Origin: Hyphomonas sp.
GTDB lineage: Bacteria > Pseudomonadota > Alphaproteobacteria > Caulobacterales > Hyphomonadaceae
Length of the DNA: 64,000 nucleotides
Direction of reading: 5' to 3'
Assembly (NCBI GenBank): GCA_016124495.1
Contig: WGNP01000001.1
Coordinates: 124,001 to 188,000, forward strand
In this document: positions 35,419-44,039 of the stretch, one piece after another
How the letters are laid out: each line of letters starts with the position of its first letter
Position numbering within the stretch: position 1 is the stretch's first letter
Position numbers and translations under genes: made by a program
The notes under the pieces: model-generated
Seen by the model: the letters and a program-made list of their open reading frames with translations, nothing else
The model's database searches: none
What the model was told of the DNA's origin: nothing

Positions 35419-36245
35419 GCGGACGCCTCAACTATCCAGGTGGCCGCCTTAAGGCGCGTGCGCCCTTCGGCGTCCGCGAGGCTCTGCACGCGCGCCACCA
35501 GCGCATCTCTTATCTTAACCGGATCAAGCCCCTGCTCCGAGATCGTGCGCGATAACGGGCCGATTTCGAGCATGAACTCAGCCGTTTCCGGCGCCGCCGC
35601 GCCCGGCAACTCGATCAGCCCGTCCCAGGACGATATCCGGATACTCCTCCAGCCCGCCTGCGTCAGTATACGGTCTATATGCTCGCGCTGGCCGAAAGCG
35701 AACGGACCCGGCGCGCCGGGCTCGGGTGACTTCGGTGCCTCGCGCAGGAATGGCATGGCCGCAATGATGGGCGCCAGCGCCCATTCATTCTCGGCAAGCG
35801 GACGCCAGCAGACGAAGGCCATACGCCCGCCCGGCGCAACACCTTTGCGGATGTTGGAAAAGGCCCGGACGGGATCGGCAAAGAACATGACGCCAAAGCG
35901 CGAGACAATCAGGTCTGCAGCTGTTTCCGGTATCCAGTCCGACGCGTCTGCGACTACAAACCGTGTGCCGGGCGCACTGACAGCAGCCCGCCGGCGCGCC
36001 ACATCGATCAGGGGTTGTGAGACATCCACGCCGGTCGCAATGGCCCCTTTTCCAGCGACCTCCAGCGACAGGGCGCCGCCGCCGCAGCCGATGTCGGTCA
36101 CAATTTCTCCAGCCCTGGGCTTTCCGGCGCCGATCACCGCATCGAGAAACGGCCGCAACATCTTGTCCAGCCTGTCGGCATCGCGCACCCATTTCTGGCC
36201 TGCCGGGCCGTTCCAGTAGTCGATCTGTGCCGAGTTATCCATCAT
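35415..36245 (-). CDS. Class I SAM-dependent methyltransferase
   Basis: 276 residues. Motif I is VTDIGCGGGALSLEVA and the acidic end of strand 2 is in ATGVDVSQPLIDVA; the later DLIVSRFGVMFFADP is the post-I segment typical of UbiE/Menaquinone-type methyltransferases. The start is either of two adjacent ATGs (36245 or 36242), after GAGAGGC. It sits between astD and astB, with 8- and 4-bp spacing or overlap, so it is part of the AST operon. Its substrate is unknown, and methylation is not a step of the known pathway. Confidence 0.88.
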   Translation of the reverse strand: MMDNSAQIDYWNGPAGQKWVRDADRLDKMLRPFLDAVIGAGKPRAGEIVTDIGCGGGALSLEVAGKGAIATGVDVSQPLIDVARRRAAVSAPGTRFVVADASDWIPETAADLIVSRFGVMFFADPVRAFSNIRKGVAPGGRMAFVCWRPLAENEWALAPIIAAMPFLREAPKSPEPGAPGPFAFGQREHIDRILTQAGWRSIRISSWDGLIELPGAAAPETAEFMLEIGPLSRTISEQGLDPVKIRDALVARVQSLADAEGRTRLKAATWIVEASA

Positions 36246-36252
36246 GTGCCTC

Positions 36253-37710
36253 TCAGGCCGGAAATCCGGGCGCCGGCATGCGCGCCGCCCTGGTGGCGAG
36301 CTGGCTGGCTTGCGGCCAGGCGCAATAGTCCGCCGCATAATACGCGCCCGGACGGAAATTGCCCGACAGGCCAGGCCCGCCAAACGGCATGGACCCGCTC
36401 GCACCCGCTGTCAGACGATTACGGTTCAGAACGCCCGCCCGCATCTCCCGGTAGGCCCGCTCCCACAATGCATCTTCATCGCAGACAAGTCCGCCCGACA
36501 GGCCGTATTTTGTCGCATTTGCGCGCTCGATCGCCTCATCAAACGTCTTTACCCGGACGACCTGTATCAGCGGGCCGAACAATTCCTCATCCGGAAGCCC
36601 CGATGCGCCGGTAACGTCGACGATTCCCGGCGATACAAATCCGCCGCCCCGGTCCATACCCTTAAGCGCCAGCACGGGCGCCGCGCCATGCGAGAACAGC
36701 ATGTCCTGGAACACTATCGCCTGATCGCGTGACTTCTCCGAGACCAGCGGTCCCATGAAAATCTCGGCCTCGTTCCAGGCCCCGACCCTGAGCTTCCTCG
36801 CCCGGTCGACGATCGCCTCGATCACGCTGTCGCCGAAGCGTCCTTCCGGCAGGATCACCCGCCGCGCGCAGGAGCAGCGCTGCCCCGTCGTCAGGAAAGC
36901 CGATTGCGCCGCGATATCTGCGGCCGCCTCGACATCTGCCGGTTCCCAGATGATCAGCGGATTGTTGCCCCCCATCTCCAGCGCGAGAATGACATCCGGC
37001 CGTCCGGCAAAGCGGCGATGGAAGAACACGCCGGTCGCCGCAGAGCCGGTGAACAGCAGCCCGTCGATATCCTGATCTATGAGCGCCGCGCCGGTCTCGC
37101 GCCCGCCATGAACAATGTTGAGACAGCCCGGCGGCAGGCCGGCCGCTGCGAAACATTCGGCCATAAGCGCCGCCACGCCCGGCGCCAGTTCGGACGGCTT
37201 GAACACGCAGGTATTACCCGCCAGCAGCGCCGGCACGATATGGCCGTTCGGCAGGTGGCCGGGAAAATTGAACGGTCCGAACACGGCCATCACGCCGTGC
37301 GGGCGATGCGTCAGCTGGGACGAGCCGAACGCAGCCGCCTCGGTCTTCTCCCCCGCCCGCTCTTTCTGGGCGGCGATGGAGACGCCGATCTTGGCCTTCA
37401 TCGTAGCCGCTTCGCCGCGCGAGTCCCACAGCGCCTTGCCCATATCGCGGCTGATCACTTCGGCGATGGCTTCCGCGCGCTTGCCGATTTCGTCCGAGTA
37501 CCGCTCGAGAATACTGGTGCGCTCAGCCTGTGGCCGGCGCGACCAGTCCCGGAATGCGCCTCGCGCGGACGCTGCGGCTTCGGCGACTTCTGCGCCGTCC
37601 GCCGCTGCGCCCTGCCATGTCACCTCTCCCGTAGCCGGGCACGTCCTGGCAAACCTGGCGCCGCGCCCGCTGCGCCACTGTCCATCAATGTAAACGCCGC
37701 CCAACATCAA
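36253..37710 (-). CDS. astD: Succinylglutamate-semialdehyde dehydrogenase
   Basis: NAD-dependent aldehyde dehydrogenase of the AST pathway, 485 residues, oxidising succinylglutamate semialdehyde to succinylglutamate. Characteristic segments: FGPFNFPGHLPNGHIVPALL, ELAPGVAALMAECFAAAGLP, LEMGGNNPLIIW with the catalytic Glu, and TTGQRCSCARRVILP with the catalytic Cys. The C-terminal RNRLTAGASGSMPFGGPGLSG is specific to AstD. It overlaps astA by 4 bp. Confidence 0.96.
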   Translation of the reverse strand: MMLGGVYIDGQWRSGRGARFARTCPATGEVTWQGAAADGAEVAEAAASARGAFRDWSRRPQAERTSILERYSDEIGKRAEAIAEVISRDMGKALWDSRGEAATMKAKIGVSIAAQKERAGEKTEAAAFGSSQLTHRPHGVMAVFGPFNFPGHLPNGHIVPALLAGNTCVFKPSELAPGVAALMAECFAAAGLPPGCLNIVHGGRETGAALIDQDIDGLLFTGSAATGVFFHRRFAGRPDVILALEMGGNNPLIIWEPADVEAAADIAAQSAFLTTGQRCSCARRVILPEGRFGDSVIEAIVDRARKLRVGAWNEAEIFMGPLVSEKSRDQAIVFQDMLFSHGAAPVLALKGMDRGGGFVSPGIVDVTGASGLPDEELFGPLIQVVRVKTFDEAIERANATKYGLSGGLVCDEDALWERAYREMRAGVLNRNRLTAGASGSMPFGGPGLSGNFRPGAYYAADYCAWPQASQLATRAARMPAPGFPA

Positions 37711-38747
37711 TTGCTCCGTACCCAGACCCTCGCCGGCGCGCCGGGCTTCAGTTTCAGCACGTCCAGCACATCCGCCGGCGCAACCAGCCCCGCTTCGCCA
37801 CGCTTCAGGAACTTGCCCAAAGTGACCCGGAAATCCGGCAGCCGGTTGCTCGACAACAGCCCTTGCCGGGCGTCCGCATCCCCGGCCGTCTCGCCCGCCT
37901 CAACCGTCACGACCCGGCTTTCCCGGATCGTGCGGATATGCCGGCGCTGCGCCGCTACCAGCGGACCGCCATCAAAGATATCTACCGTCCGGTCGAACTC
38001 GAAGCCTTCCCACTGCAGCAGCTTGTAGGCGCCCACGCCGTCCGAGTGGCACCGGCCAATCACTTCGCGCGCTTCCGGCGGCAGGAGGTCCACGTAGATG
38101 GGATAGCGCGGCATCAGGTCGACGATAAACTGGTTGTCCGTCGTCGCCGACAGCTTGTCCGCATCGGCAAAGTCCATCCGGAAAAAATGCCGCCCGAGGC
38201 ATTCCCAGAACGGAGACGTCCCCTGATCATCAACCACGCCGCGCAGCTCCGCCAGCACCTTGTCGCTGAACCGTTCCGGCGCGGCCGCCATCAGCAGATA
38301 GCGCGACTGCGCGGCAAGCCTTCCCGCCCCACCGCCGCGGTGGTCCGGCTTCAGGAACAGTGTGCCCACCTCCGTGAAGCCGACATACTCGTTCGTCAGC
38401 ACCAGCGCATCCATGTCGAACCGCAGATTGCCGGCAGCATGGCTCGCCTGCGCCAGGGTGATGATGCGGTAGTTAAAGAAGGGCTGGTCGATCCCGGTCC
38501 CCGCCTTCACCGCCGAACACCCGACGACCTGGCCGGTCTCCACGTGCTCCATCATCATCAGGTATTTGCCGAACTGCAGGTTGCGCTGCCGGCCATTGAA
38601 AGCGCGGTCGGATTTCTCCAGCCGCTCCCGCAGGATCGGCTCATCCACCGGCAGGCTGGTAAATCCGGGCCCGGACAATACGGCCAGCTGCGTCAGCGCG
38701 TCCAGATCATCCAGCCGCGAGGGACGCATCACATAGGTCGTCGCCAT
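37707..38747 (-). CDS. astA: Arginine N-succinyltransferase
   Basis: First enzyme of the AST pathway, transferring succinyl from succinyl-CoA to arginine. 346 residues in a GNAT-like fold: MRPSRLDDLDALTQLAVLSG, a family-specific GFTSLPVDEPILRERLEKSD, the GFTEVGTLFLKPDHRGGGAG acetyl-CoA-type site, and PIYVDLLPPEAREVIG. A single gene is present, so this is a homomeric enzyme, not the split AruF/AruG type. It starts 2 bp before the stop codon region of the M20 gene. Confidence 0.95.
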   Translation of the reverse strand: MATTYVMRPSRLDDLDALTQLAVLSGPGFTSLPVDEPILRERLEKSDRAFNGRQRNLQFGKYLMMMEHVETGQVVGCSAVKAGTGIDQPFFNYRIITLAQASHAAGNLRFDMDALVLTNEYVGFTEVGTLFLKPDHRGGGAGRLAAQSRYLLMAAAPERFSDKVLAELRGVVDDQGTSPFWECLGRHFFRMDFADADKLSATTDNQFIVDLMPRYPIYVDLLPPEAREVIGRCHSDGVGAYKLLQWEGFEFDRTVDIFDGGPLVAAQRRHIRTIRESRVVTVEAGETAGDADARQGLLSSNRLPDFRVTLGKFLKRGEAGLVAPADVLDVLKLKPGAPARVWVRSN

Positions 38748-38749
38748 GA

Positions 38750-40009
38750 TCAGCGCCCCATCAGGTCCCTGATGCGCCGCCCGTCAAGCCGCCCATCTGC
38801 AAGCCGGTTCAGGATCAGCGCGGAGAGCAGGGCGCGCTCCGGAAAGCTCTCTGTAATGACGAATTCATCGTTCGAATGGATCCGCCCGCCCCGCACGCCC
38901 AGCGTGTCAACGTTTGGCACACCGGCGGCAAAGATATTGTTGCCCTCGCACACGCCGCCAGTGTCGACAAACTCGATCTCGAGACCGATGGCGCGGCCCG
39001 TAGCGTGCACGGCGTCGAACAGGGCCTGCTGCGCGCTGTTGCGCGGCTTGGGCGGGCGATAGAATCCACCGTGCAGATGGCCGTGTATACCATCGCGCGA
39101 CGTCGCCCTGCCAAACAGGCGCTGAACCTGCTGCGTCGCCCATTCCGCCGCCTGATGATCCGGCGCGCGCGCGCCGAACCTTACAATCGCCAGATCCGGC
39201 ACGATGTTGACCGGCGCGCCGCCATCGATCGAGCCGACATTGAACGTCACGCCGGCGAACTGGTTGTTCAAGGCTTCAAGGCCGACCACGAGTTCCGCCG
39301 CCGCTTCGATGGCGCTGCGGCCTTCCTCCTTGGCGCGGCCCGCATGCGCAGCGCGCCCGTGCAGCACGATGTCGAACACCGCAGAGCCCTTGCGCCCGCC
39401 CGCCATCGCGCCGGTCTCCATCGCCGGCTCATAGGTCATGCCGATCAGCGCGCCGGACGAGGCCGCGCGGCGAAGCGCTTCGCCGCTGGAGAAATTACCG
39501 ATCTCTTCATCCGGGGTCAGAACAATACGGTAGCCGAGCATGTCCTTCAGGCGTCCCGCTTCGAACGCTTTGAGGGCTTCGAGCATAACGCAGATGCCGC
39601 CCTTCATGTCCGCCATACCGGGCCCGTTAATCGTACCGTCTCCCCGGTCCGTCACCGTCTCAAAAACGCCCGGCGAAAACACGGTGTCGTAATGGCCAGA
39701 CATGACGACCTGCACCGGCGCCTCCGGGCGCGAGGTGATTTCGACGATCGGACCGGAATGGGTTTCCGTCACTTTGCCATCGGCGCCGACGGCTTCGAAT
39801 CCTGGCCCCTGCACCAGCCGGATGTCCGCCTCAAGGGCCGCAAACGCGTCGGCCAGCTTCGGCGCGAACCGCTTAAGCCCGTCCGTGTTCAGGCTGCCGG
39901 TATTGTGCGCCGACCAGGCGCGCGTGAGCTCCAGCATGCCGGCCGCACCGGCATACAGGCGCTCGCGCGCAGCTTCATCATCGGCGGAAAGCGTCGAAAG
40001 CTCTGTCAT
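38750..40009 (-). CDS. M20 family metallohydrolase at the head of the AST operon
   Basis: Cytosolic zinc hydrolase of 419 residues. All M20 residues are visible: SGHYDTV (His and Asp), GMADMKGG (bridging Asp), TPDEEIG (catalytic and ligand Glu), and a late GGRIHSNDEF with the last His. It resembles carboxypeptidase G2/ArgE-like enzymes, which cut N-acyl amino acids. I start at 40009 (MTELSTLSADD) behind AAGGGG; longer readings add unsupported residues. As first gene of an AST operon lacking astE (an M14-type enzyme), it may remove succinate from N-succinylglutamate. That role is inference from context. Confidence 0.88.
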   Translation of the reverse strand: MTELSTLSADDEAARERLYAGAAGMLELTRAWSAHNTGSLNTDGLKRFAPKLADAFAALEADIRLVQGPGFEAVGADGKVTETHSGPIVEITSRPEAPVQVVMSGHYDTVFSPGVFETVTDRGDGTINGPGMADMKGGICVMLEALKAFEAGRLKDMLGYRIVLTPDEEIGNFSSGEALRRAASSGALIGMTYEPAMETGAMAGGRKGSAVFDIVLHGRAAHAGRAKEEGRSAIEAAAELVVGLEALNNQFAGVTFNVGSIDGGAPVNIVPDLAIVRFGARAPDHQAAEWATQQVQRLFGRATSRDGIHGHLHGGFYRPPKPRNSAQQALFDAVHATGRAIGLEIEFVDTGGVCEGNNIFAAGVPNVDTLGVRGGRIHSNDEFVITESFPERALLSALILNRLADGRLDGRRIRDLMGR

Positions 40010-40063
40010 GGTCCCCTTGGTTTCACAGCTGGAACGGGGCGGCAAGCCTTGGTCGCCAAGCCC

Positions 40064-40098
40064 CAAAACAAAAACGGCCCGGCAAACTGCCGGGCCGT
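40064..40098 (-). terminator. Rho-independent terminator of the OmpA gene
   Basis: The arms ACGGCCCGGCA (40074-40084) and TGCCGGGCCGT (40088-40098) are perfect 11-bp complements around AAC. On the minus strand the stem is followed by TTTTGTTTTGG. It lies 24 bp past the ompA-like stop and ends transcription before the AST operon, about 55 bp before the M20 start. Confidence 0.93.
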
Positions 40099-40121
40099 CT
40101 GATTTGCAGGTCTTCCAGTGG

Positions 40122-41294
40122 TTACTGGACGACGATCGTGACTTCCGAACGACGGTTCAGCGGCTCGCGCACGCCGTCATTGGTGGCCTTGGCAAGGGCG
40201 GTTTCGCCTTTACCCGACTTGTCGATCGTGGCGGTGATACCGGCAGCGGACAGGGCTGCTGCAACGACGTCTGCGCGGCGAACCGACAGCGCCTCGTTGT
40301 AAGCAGGGGCGCCCGAGGTGTCGGTGTGACCAACGATCGTGACGGAACCCGCGGCGCAGCCGGTGCCAGCTGCGATGTTCGCAACGGCCTGGTCGATGAC
40401 CGCAGAAGCCTGGCTCGTGAGGTCCGAGCGATCCCACTCGAAGTACACGACGAACTGCTGGTTGAGCGCTGAGCACTGCTGCGCAACAGGCTCACTCGGT
40501 TCTTCTGGTGGCTGCGGCGCAGGTGGCTCCGGCTCCGGCTGAGGCTGAGGCTCAGGCTGAGGCTCCGGCTTCACCTCTGGCGGCGGCGGAGGCGTCACGC
40601 CGAAAGCAAAGCGCAGACCGATGGTCGCTGTGTGATCTGTGTAATCACCCGTGTAGTTTATGCCGCCATGTTTTCCGCTGAAGTTCAGGTCTTCGGCAGT
40701 GAAATACTTGTAGCCCAGATCGAGGGTGAGGCGATCGTTGAGGCTGAAACCGATGCCCGCTAGGCCCTGGTAGGCCATGGTGGTCGTCTTGTCGCTGAAA
40801 CCGTTGCGCGCGCCCAGGTTCGGCGCAGTACCGGACACCCGGTTCGATGCCTTGGCATTGATGCGGGCGCCGCCTATACCCAGACCAATGTAGGGGCGGA
40901 CAGCCCCGTCCTTGTTGAAGTCGTACAATCCGTTAAGGAACAGATCCTGGACGGCCAGGTAGCCATCGGGCGCTACTGTTGCCGCAGGAGCCGGAACCGT
41001 CCCCGCGATGTTGCGCGAAGGGTTGAGATCGCCGCCGCGGTAGCCAAGCGCGGTTTCAAAACGCAGGCCGTTATCAAAACCGTAGCCTAATCCAACGCCG
41101 GCACCGAGCACTTCCGTCGTGCTCGAATCACTGCCCAGCGATCCCAGCGTGTTTGCTACGGCCGGGTCATGGTCAAGGCGACCATCAAACGAATACTGCA
41201 AGTCGGTCCGACCATACCAGCCCTCGGCATGAGCAGTGAGGCCGGCAGACGCAAGAGCGGCTGCGGCAGTCGCGCACATAAGAGTTTTATTCAT
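40122..41294 (-). CDS. OmpA family outer-membrane protein
   Basis: 390 residues: signal peptide (MNKTLMCATAAAALASAGLTAHA), a beta-barrel of the 8-strand OmpA type (about 24-225) ending near TIGLRFAFG, a long Pro/Glu/Gln-rich spacer at about 226-262 with PEPQPEPQPQPEPEP repeats, and an OmpA-like peptidoglycan-binding domain with VGHTDTSGAPAYNEALSVRR. The role is linking outer membrane and cell wall. The ATG at 41294 follows GAAGGGGA. The 230 bp upstream, to the tRNA gene, must hold its promoter, but I saw no convincing -35/-10 pair. A single TTAA half-site is not enough to claim CtrA control. Confidence 0.93.
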   Translation of the reverse strand: MNKTLMCATAAAALASAGLTAHAEGWYGRTDLQYSFDGRLDHDPAVANTLGSLGSDSSTTEVLGAGVGLGYGFDNGLRFETALGYRGGDLNPSRNIAGTVPAPAATVAPDGYLAVQDLFLNGLYDFNKDGAVRPYIGLGIGGARINAKASNRVSGTAPNLGARNGFSDKTTTMAYQGLAGIGFSLNDRLTLDLGYKYFTAEDLNFSGKHGGINYTGDYTDHTATIGLRFAFGVTPPPPPEVKPEPQPEPQPQPEPEPPAPQPPEEPSEPVAQQCSALNQQFVVYFEWDRSDLTSQASAVIDQAVANIAAGTGCAAGSVTIVGHTDTSGAPAYNEALSVRRADVVAAALSAAGITATIDKSGKGETALAKATNDGVREPLNRRSEVTIVVQ

Positions 41295-41523
41295 ACTCAA
41301 TCCCCTTCTGTGTGCCGGGAGCGGGATTGCCCCCGGCCGCAGGATGATGCGGATGATACCGCGTAGACGGGTGTTAATCGGTTTTTTTCGAATCCGCGAG
41401 CGAAATCGTGGGGAAAACAATGGCTTTCCACGGAAAAGTCCGCCCACCGCGACCCTTTTGCAACACGTGCATTAACCTGCGTCGGTCTCAGGTTTTACTG
41501 CCCGAAAGGCCAACCCGTAAAGA

Positions 41524-41600
41524 TGGTACCGCCTCCCCGGCTTGAACGGGGGACCTCTGGTTCCACAAACCAGCGCTCTAACCAACTGAGCTAAGGCGGC
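41524..41600 (-). tRNA. tRNA-His (GTG), CCA encoded, without G-1
   Basis: Cloverleaf on the minus strand. The acceptor 5' strand GCCGCCT begins at 41600; the D-arm region is GCTCAGTTGGTTAGAGC; the anticodon arm is CTGGT-TTGTGGA-ACCAG with anticodon GTG; the T arm is CCCCG-TTCAAGC-CGGGG; and the acceptor 3' strand AGGCGGT is followed by A73 and an encoded CCA. The base before the acceptor stem is T, so the G-1 found in nearly all other bacteria is not encoded, the discriminator is A instead of C, and position 1-72 is a G-U pair. This matches the divergent tRNA-His of many alphaproteobacteria. Confidence 0.95.
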
Positions 41601-41668
41601 AATCGGATTTCGGCATACAGGCGAGGGCCCCTCGATTCAAGGCCGTGCGCGTGCCGGACAGATGATTC

Positions 41669-42211
41669 TCAGACCTTCACGACCTGGTCGAATTCCAGGT
41701 CTACGGGCGTGCCGCGGCCAAAGATCGACACGGTCACCTTCAGGCGGCCGTTGGCCTCGTCGATTTCCTCGACGGCGCCTTCGAAACCCTGGAACGGGCC
41801 ATCGTTGACCTGAACCTGCTCGCCAATCTCGAAGATGACCCGGGCCCGGGGGCGTTCGGCCGCGACGTCGGTCGACTTCCCCAGGATCCGGTCGACTTCG
41901 CGCTGGCGAACCGGAAGCGGCTTCTTGCCGCCTTCGGCGCCCAGGAAACCGGAGACCTTCGGGGTGTCCTTCACCAGGTGGTAGATATCGTCGGTCAGCT
42001 GGGCCTTCATCAGCACGTAGCCCGGGAAGTAGCGCCGTTCGACGGTCTTCTTCTTGCCGCGGGCCACCTCGACCACTTCCTCGGTCGGCACTTCAATCTC
42101 TTCGATGAGGTGCGTCAGGCCCTTGCGTTCGGCCTGCTCACGAATCGTGCCGGCAACCTTCTTTTCGAAGTTCGAATAGGCGTGGACGATATACCATTTG
42201 GCTTCAGGCAT
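41669..42211 (-). CDS. nusG: Transcription termination/antitermination protein NusG
   Basis: 180 residues that couple RNA polymerase to Rho or to ribosomes. The NGN domain starts MPEAKWYIVHAYSNFEKKVA and contains RRYFPGYVLMKAQLTDDIYH; the KOW domain carries FEIGEQVQVNDGPFQGFEG and ends FGRGTPVDLEFDQVVKV. I start at 42211, the standard position; an in-frame GTG at 42253 right after secE would add 14 unlikely residues. The secE-nusG pair is conserved; the usual rplKA genes would be expected further downstream but do not follow here, where tRNA-His comes next. Confidence 0.96.
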   Translation of the reverse strand: MPEAKWYIVHAYSNFEKKVAGTIREQAERKGLTHLIEEIEVPTEEVVEVARGKKKTVERRYFPGYVLMKAQLTDDIYHLVKDTPKVSGFLGAEGGKKPLPVRQREVDRILGKSTDVAAERPRARVIFEIGEQVQVNDGPFQGFEGAVEEIDEANGRLKVTVSIFGRGTPVDLEFDQVVKV

Positions 42212-42255
42212 GGGCCGAGAGCGCTCCTGTTGATCTGGATTCGCGGAAAGCACCC

Positions 42256-42492
42256 TCAGGCACCCCGGACGAAGTTCACGAACATCGTTATGACGGTATC
42301 AGCCAGGAAAAGGAAGATTGCGATCAGGATCGACATGATGATCACGAAGATCGTTGCCTGAATGGTCTCCTGGCGGGTGGTCCAGGTCACCTTGTTGCCT
42401 TCCGCGCGCACCTGCGCGAGGAAAGTCAGGGGTCCTACCACCTTTTTCTTCTCTTTCGGCGCTTGCGGCGCCTTGGTCGGCTTTTCGGCCAT
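42256..42492 (-). CDS. secE: Preprotein translocase subunit SecE
   Basis: Small single-helix subunit of the SecYEG channel, 78 residues. A Lys/Pro-rich N-terminus precedes the amphipathic segment FLAQVRAEGNKVTWTTRQET, where KVTWP-type sequence is the family mark, then a membrane helix (TIFVIIMSILIAIFLFLADT). I start at 42492 (MAEKPTKAP). It leads into nusG in one transcript. Confidence 0.95.
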   Translation of the reverse strand: MAEKPTKAPQAPKEKKKVVGPLTFLAQVRAEGNKVTWTTRQETIQATIFVIIMSILIAIFLFLADTVITMFVNFVRGA

Positions 42493-42697
42493 CGTAATCA
42501 CTCGTTTTTCAAAGGCGGGCGATTAGCCCGTTTACAGGCGCGCGTCCACGGCAAATGTGCAGGATGTGGCGCTTGCTGTCGATGTGGGCACGCCGGGCCT
42601 CGTGGCAAGGGGGCAAATGCTTCGGCGCCGGGCTCAGCTCAGCCCTGGGGCGATCCCCGGCCCCCGGAAGTCGCGGTGAAAGCTCACCGCAATCCCG

Positions 42698-42986
42698 GCC
42701 GATCCGTTTCGCCATCTCCGCCATCGGCATGCCGCGTTCGTATTGCAGCGTCGCCGTCGACGCCGCAGCCGGGCCCTGCCCCGGTCCCCGGCGATCAAGG
42801 ATCACGACGCCCCCCATCGCTGAGGTCCTCCGCGATCAACGACCCCGATATCCCCGAGCCGGTCACGACCACATCACAGCTTATGTTGCAGGTCAGCGGC
42901 GCTGACGTAACCGACGGGTCCCTGCGCGCCATCCGGATGGAACGACCGGCCGGCAAATCGCGTTGGGTTGTCGGCGAGGCTGACAT
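42698..42986 (-). pseudogene. Remnant of an FAD-dependent oxidoreductase (DAO family), frameshifted and truncated
   Basis: Only the first 95 or so residues survive. One frame reads MSASPTTQRDLPAGRSIRMA and then CDVVVTGSGISGSLIAEDLS, the dinucleotide-binding GxGxxG region, and meets a stop. The next frame takes over after a G6 run (C6 at 42810-42815 on the plus strand) with VVILDRRGPGQGPAAASTAT, LQYERGMPMAEMAKRIG, the normal continuation of this family. Removing one G restores the frame. After KRIG no similarity remains. The rest of the gap around it (42493-42697 and 42987-43122) shows nothing I can assign. Confidence 0.65.
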
Positions 42987-43122
42987 GGAGTGGCTTTCCT
43001 TGTGGGTGCCCAAACGGGCGAAGCGACTCCATGGGCGCGCGAACTGGCCCGCCGGAGACACCGCTTGCCTGCGACACAATTATAAAAATGACAAAAGTTC
43101 CGCGTCCCGTAAGAACGCGTGT

Positions 43123-44004
43123 TCAGCGAATGGGACCAAAACTGCGCGCCGGCATACCTGGAATATCCACCGTGACAGCGAAGAGGCTGCCCGACAGGGG
43201 CCTCGAGTCAAGCTGCGGGAAGCTCAGTCCGGCGCGCGAGGTCGTGATGAACAGGGTCCGCATGTCCTCACCGCCAAGCGCGCACCCTGTCGGCAAAGGC
43301 GCGGCCAGCACGATGACCCGGTCCACTTCGCCGTCAGGTTTGAACCGCACAACCCGCGACGCCCCATGCAGGCAAGTCCAGAGCCCGCCCTCCTGATCAA
43401 CCGCCGATCCGAACGGCATTCCGCCCAGTTCATACGTAAACGCGAAAGTTCGACGCCCTGAAATAGAGCCAGTTTCGGGGTCAAAATCGTGCGCGAGGAC
43501 TTCGCATTCAGCGGAATCGCAAGTGTAAAAGGTCCGGCCATCCGGCGAAAACTCGAACGTCCGGGATTTCATGACGGACGGCAGCCGGATCGGCGAAATC
43601 GTCTTGTCCGGCCCGTACCTGTAGTAATTGCCGGCTGGCTCGCGTTCGGCGTCGTCCTCGGTGGCGAACCAGAAGGACCCGTCCGGCGCAACGCCGCCAT
43701 CGCTGGTGCGGTTGGACCCCGGCTCACCCTCGACAACCGATAAGCGTTCGTAAACTTCCGTCGCCGGATCAAAGAACCCGATCTCGCGGTCCGCCGCCAT
43801 CAGCAGCAGGCCATCAAACAGGGCGATCCGGCTCGGCCGTACCGGAAGTTCGTAGCGCCGCGTGTTGCCGGTGCGCGGGTTGTACCTGTGCAATTTGGCG
43901 CGCTTCGGGTCGACCCACCACAGGAAACCTTCAGAATGGCTCCACAGCGGGGACTGGCCGATGAGGCATCCGGTAGGCGCAACGCATTCGGGGGCAATGA
44001 TCAT
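43123..44004 (-). CDS. SMP-30/gluconolactonase family protein
   Basis: Six-bladed propeller of 293 residues, a metal-dependent lactonase by family. The segments ECVAPTGCLIGQSPLWSHSE (Glu ligand), LPVRPSRIALFDGLLLMAAD, NRTSDGGVAPDGSFWFATED (Asn ligand) and FEFSPDGRTFYTCDSAECEV (Asp ligand) fit SMP-30 enzymes that open sugar-acid lactones. It starts 36 bp after the dgoK-like gene on the same strand and probably acts in the same sugar-acid route. Confidence 0.9.
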   Translation of the reverse strand: MIIAPECVAPTGCLIGQSPLWSHSEGFLWWVDPKRAKLHRYNPRTGNTRRYELPVRPSRIALFDGLLLMAADREIGFFDPATEVYERLSVVEGEPGSNRTSDGGVAPDGSFWFATEDDAEREPAGNYYRYGPDKTISPIRLPSVMKSRTFEFSPDGRTFYTCDSAECEVLAHDFDPETGSISGRRTFAFTYELGGMPFGSAVDQEGGLWTCLHGASRVVRFKPDGEVDRVIVLAAPLPTGCALGGEDMRTLFITTSRAGLSFPQLDSRPLSGSLFAVTVDIPGMPARSFGPIR

Positions 44005-44039
44005 CGAAGGTCAGGCTTCCTCACCGGTCACAGGGGGCC

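Noticed and set aside
41295..41523. CtrA-binding site upstream of the OmpA gene
   Set aside because: Only one TTAA half-site in suitable context was seen; the second half at seven bases distance is missing.
42509..42817. A 102-codon frame beside secE as an independent small gene
   Set aside because: Its first 40 residues continue the FAD oxidoreductase after the G6 run and the rest has no similarity, so it was treated as part of a pseudogene.
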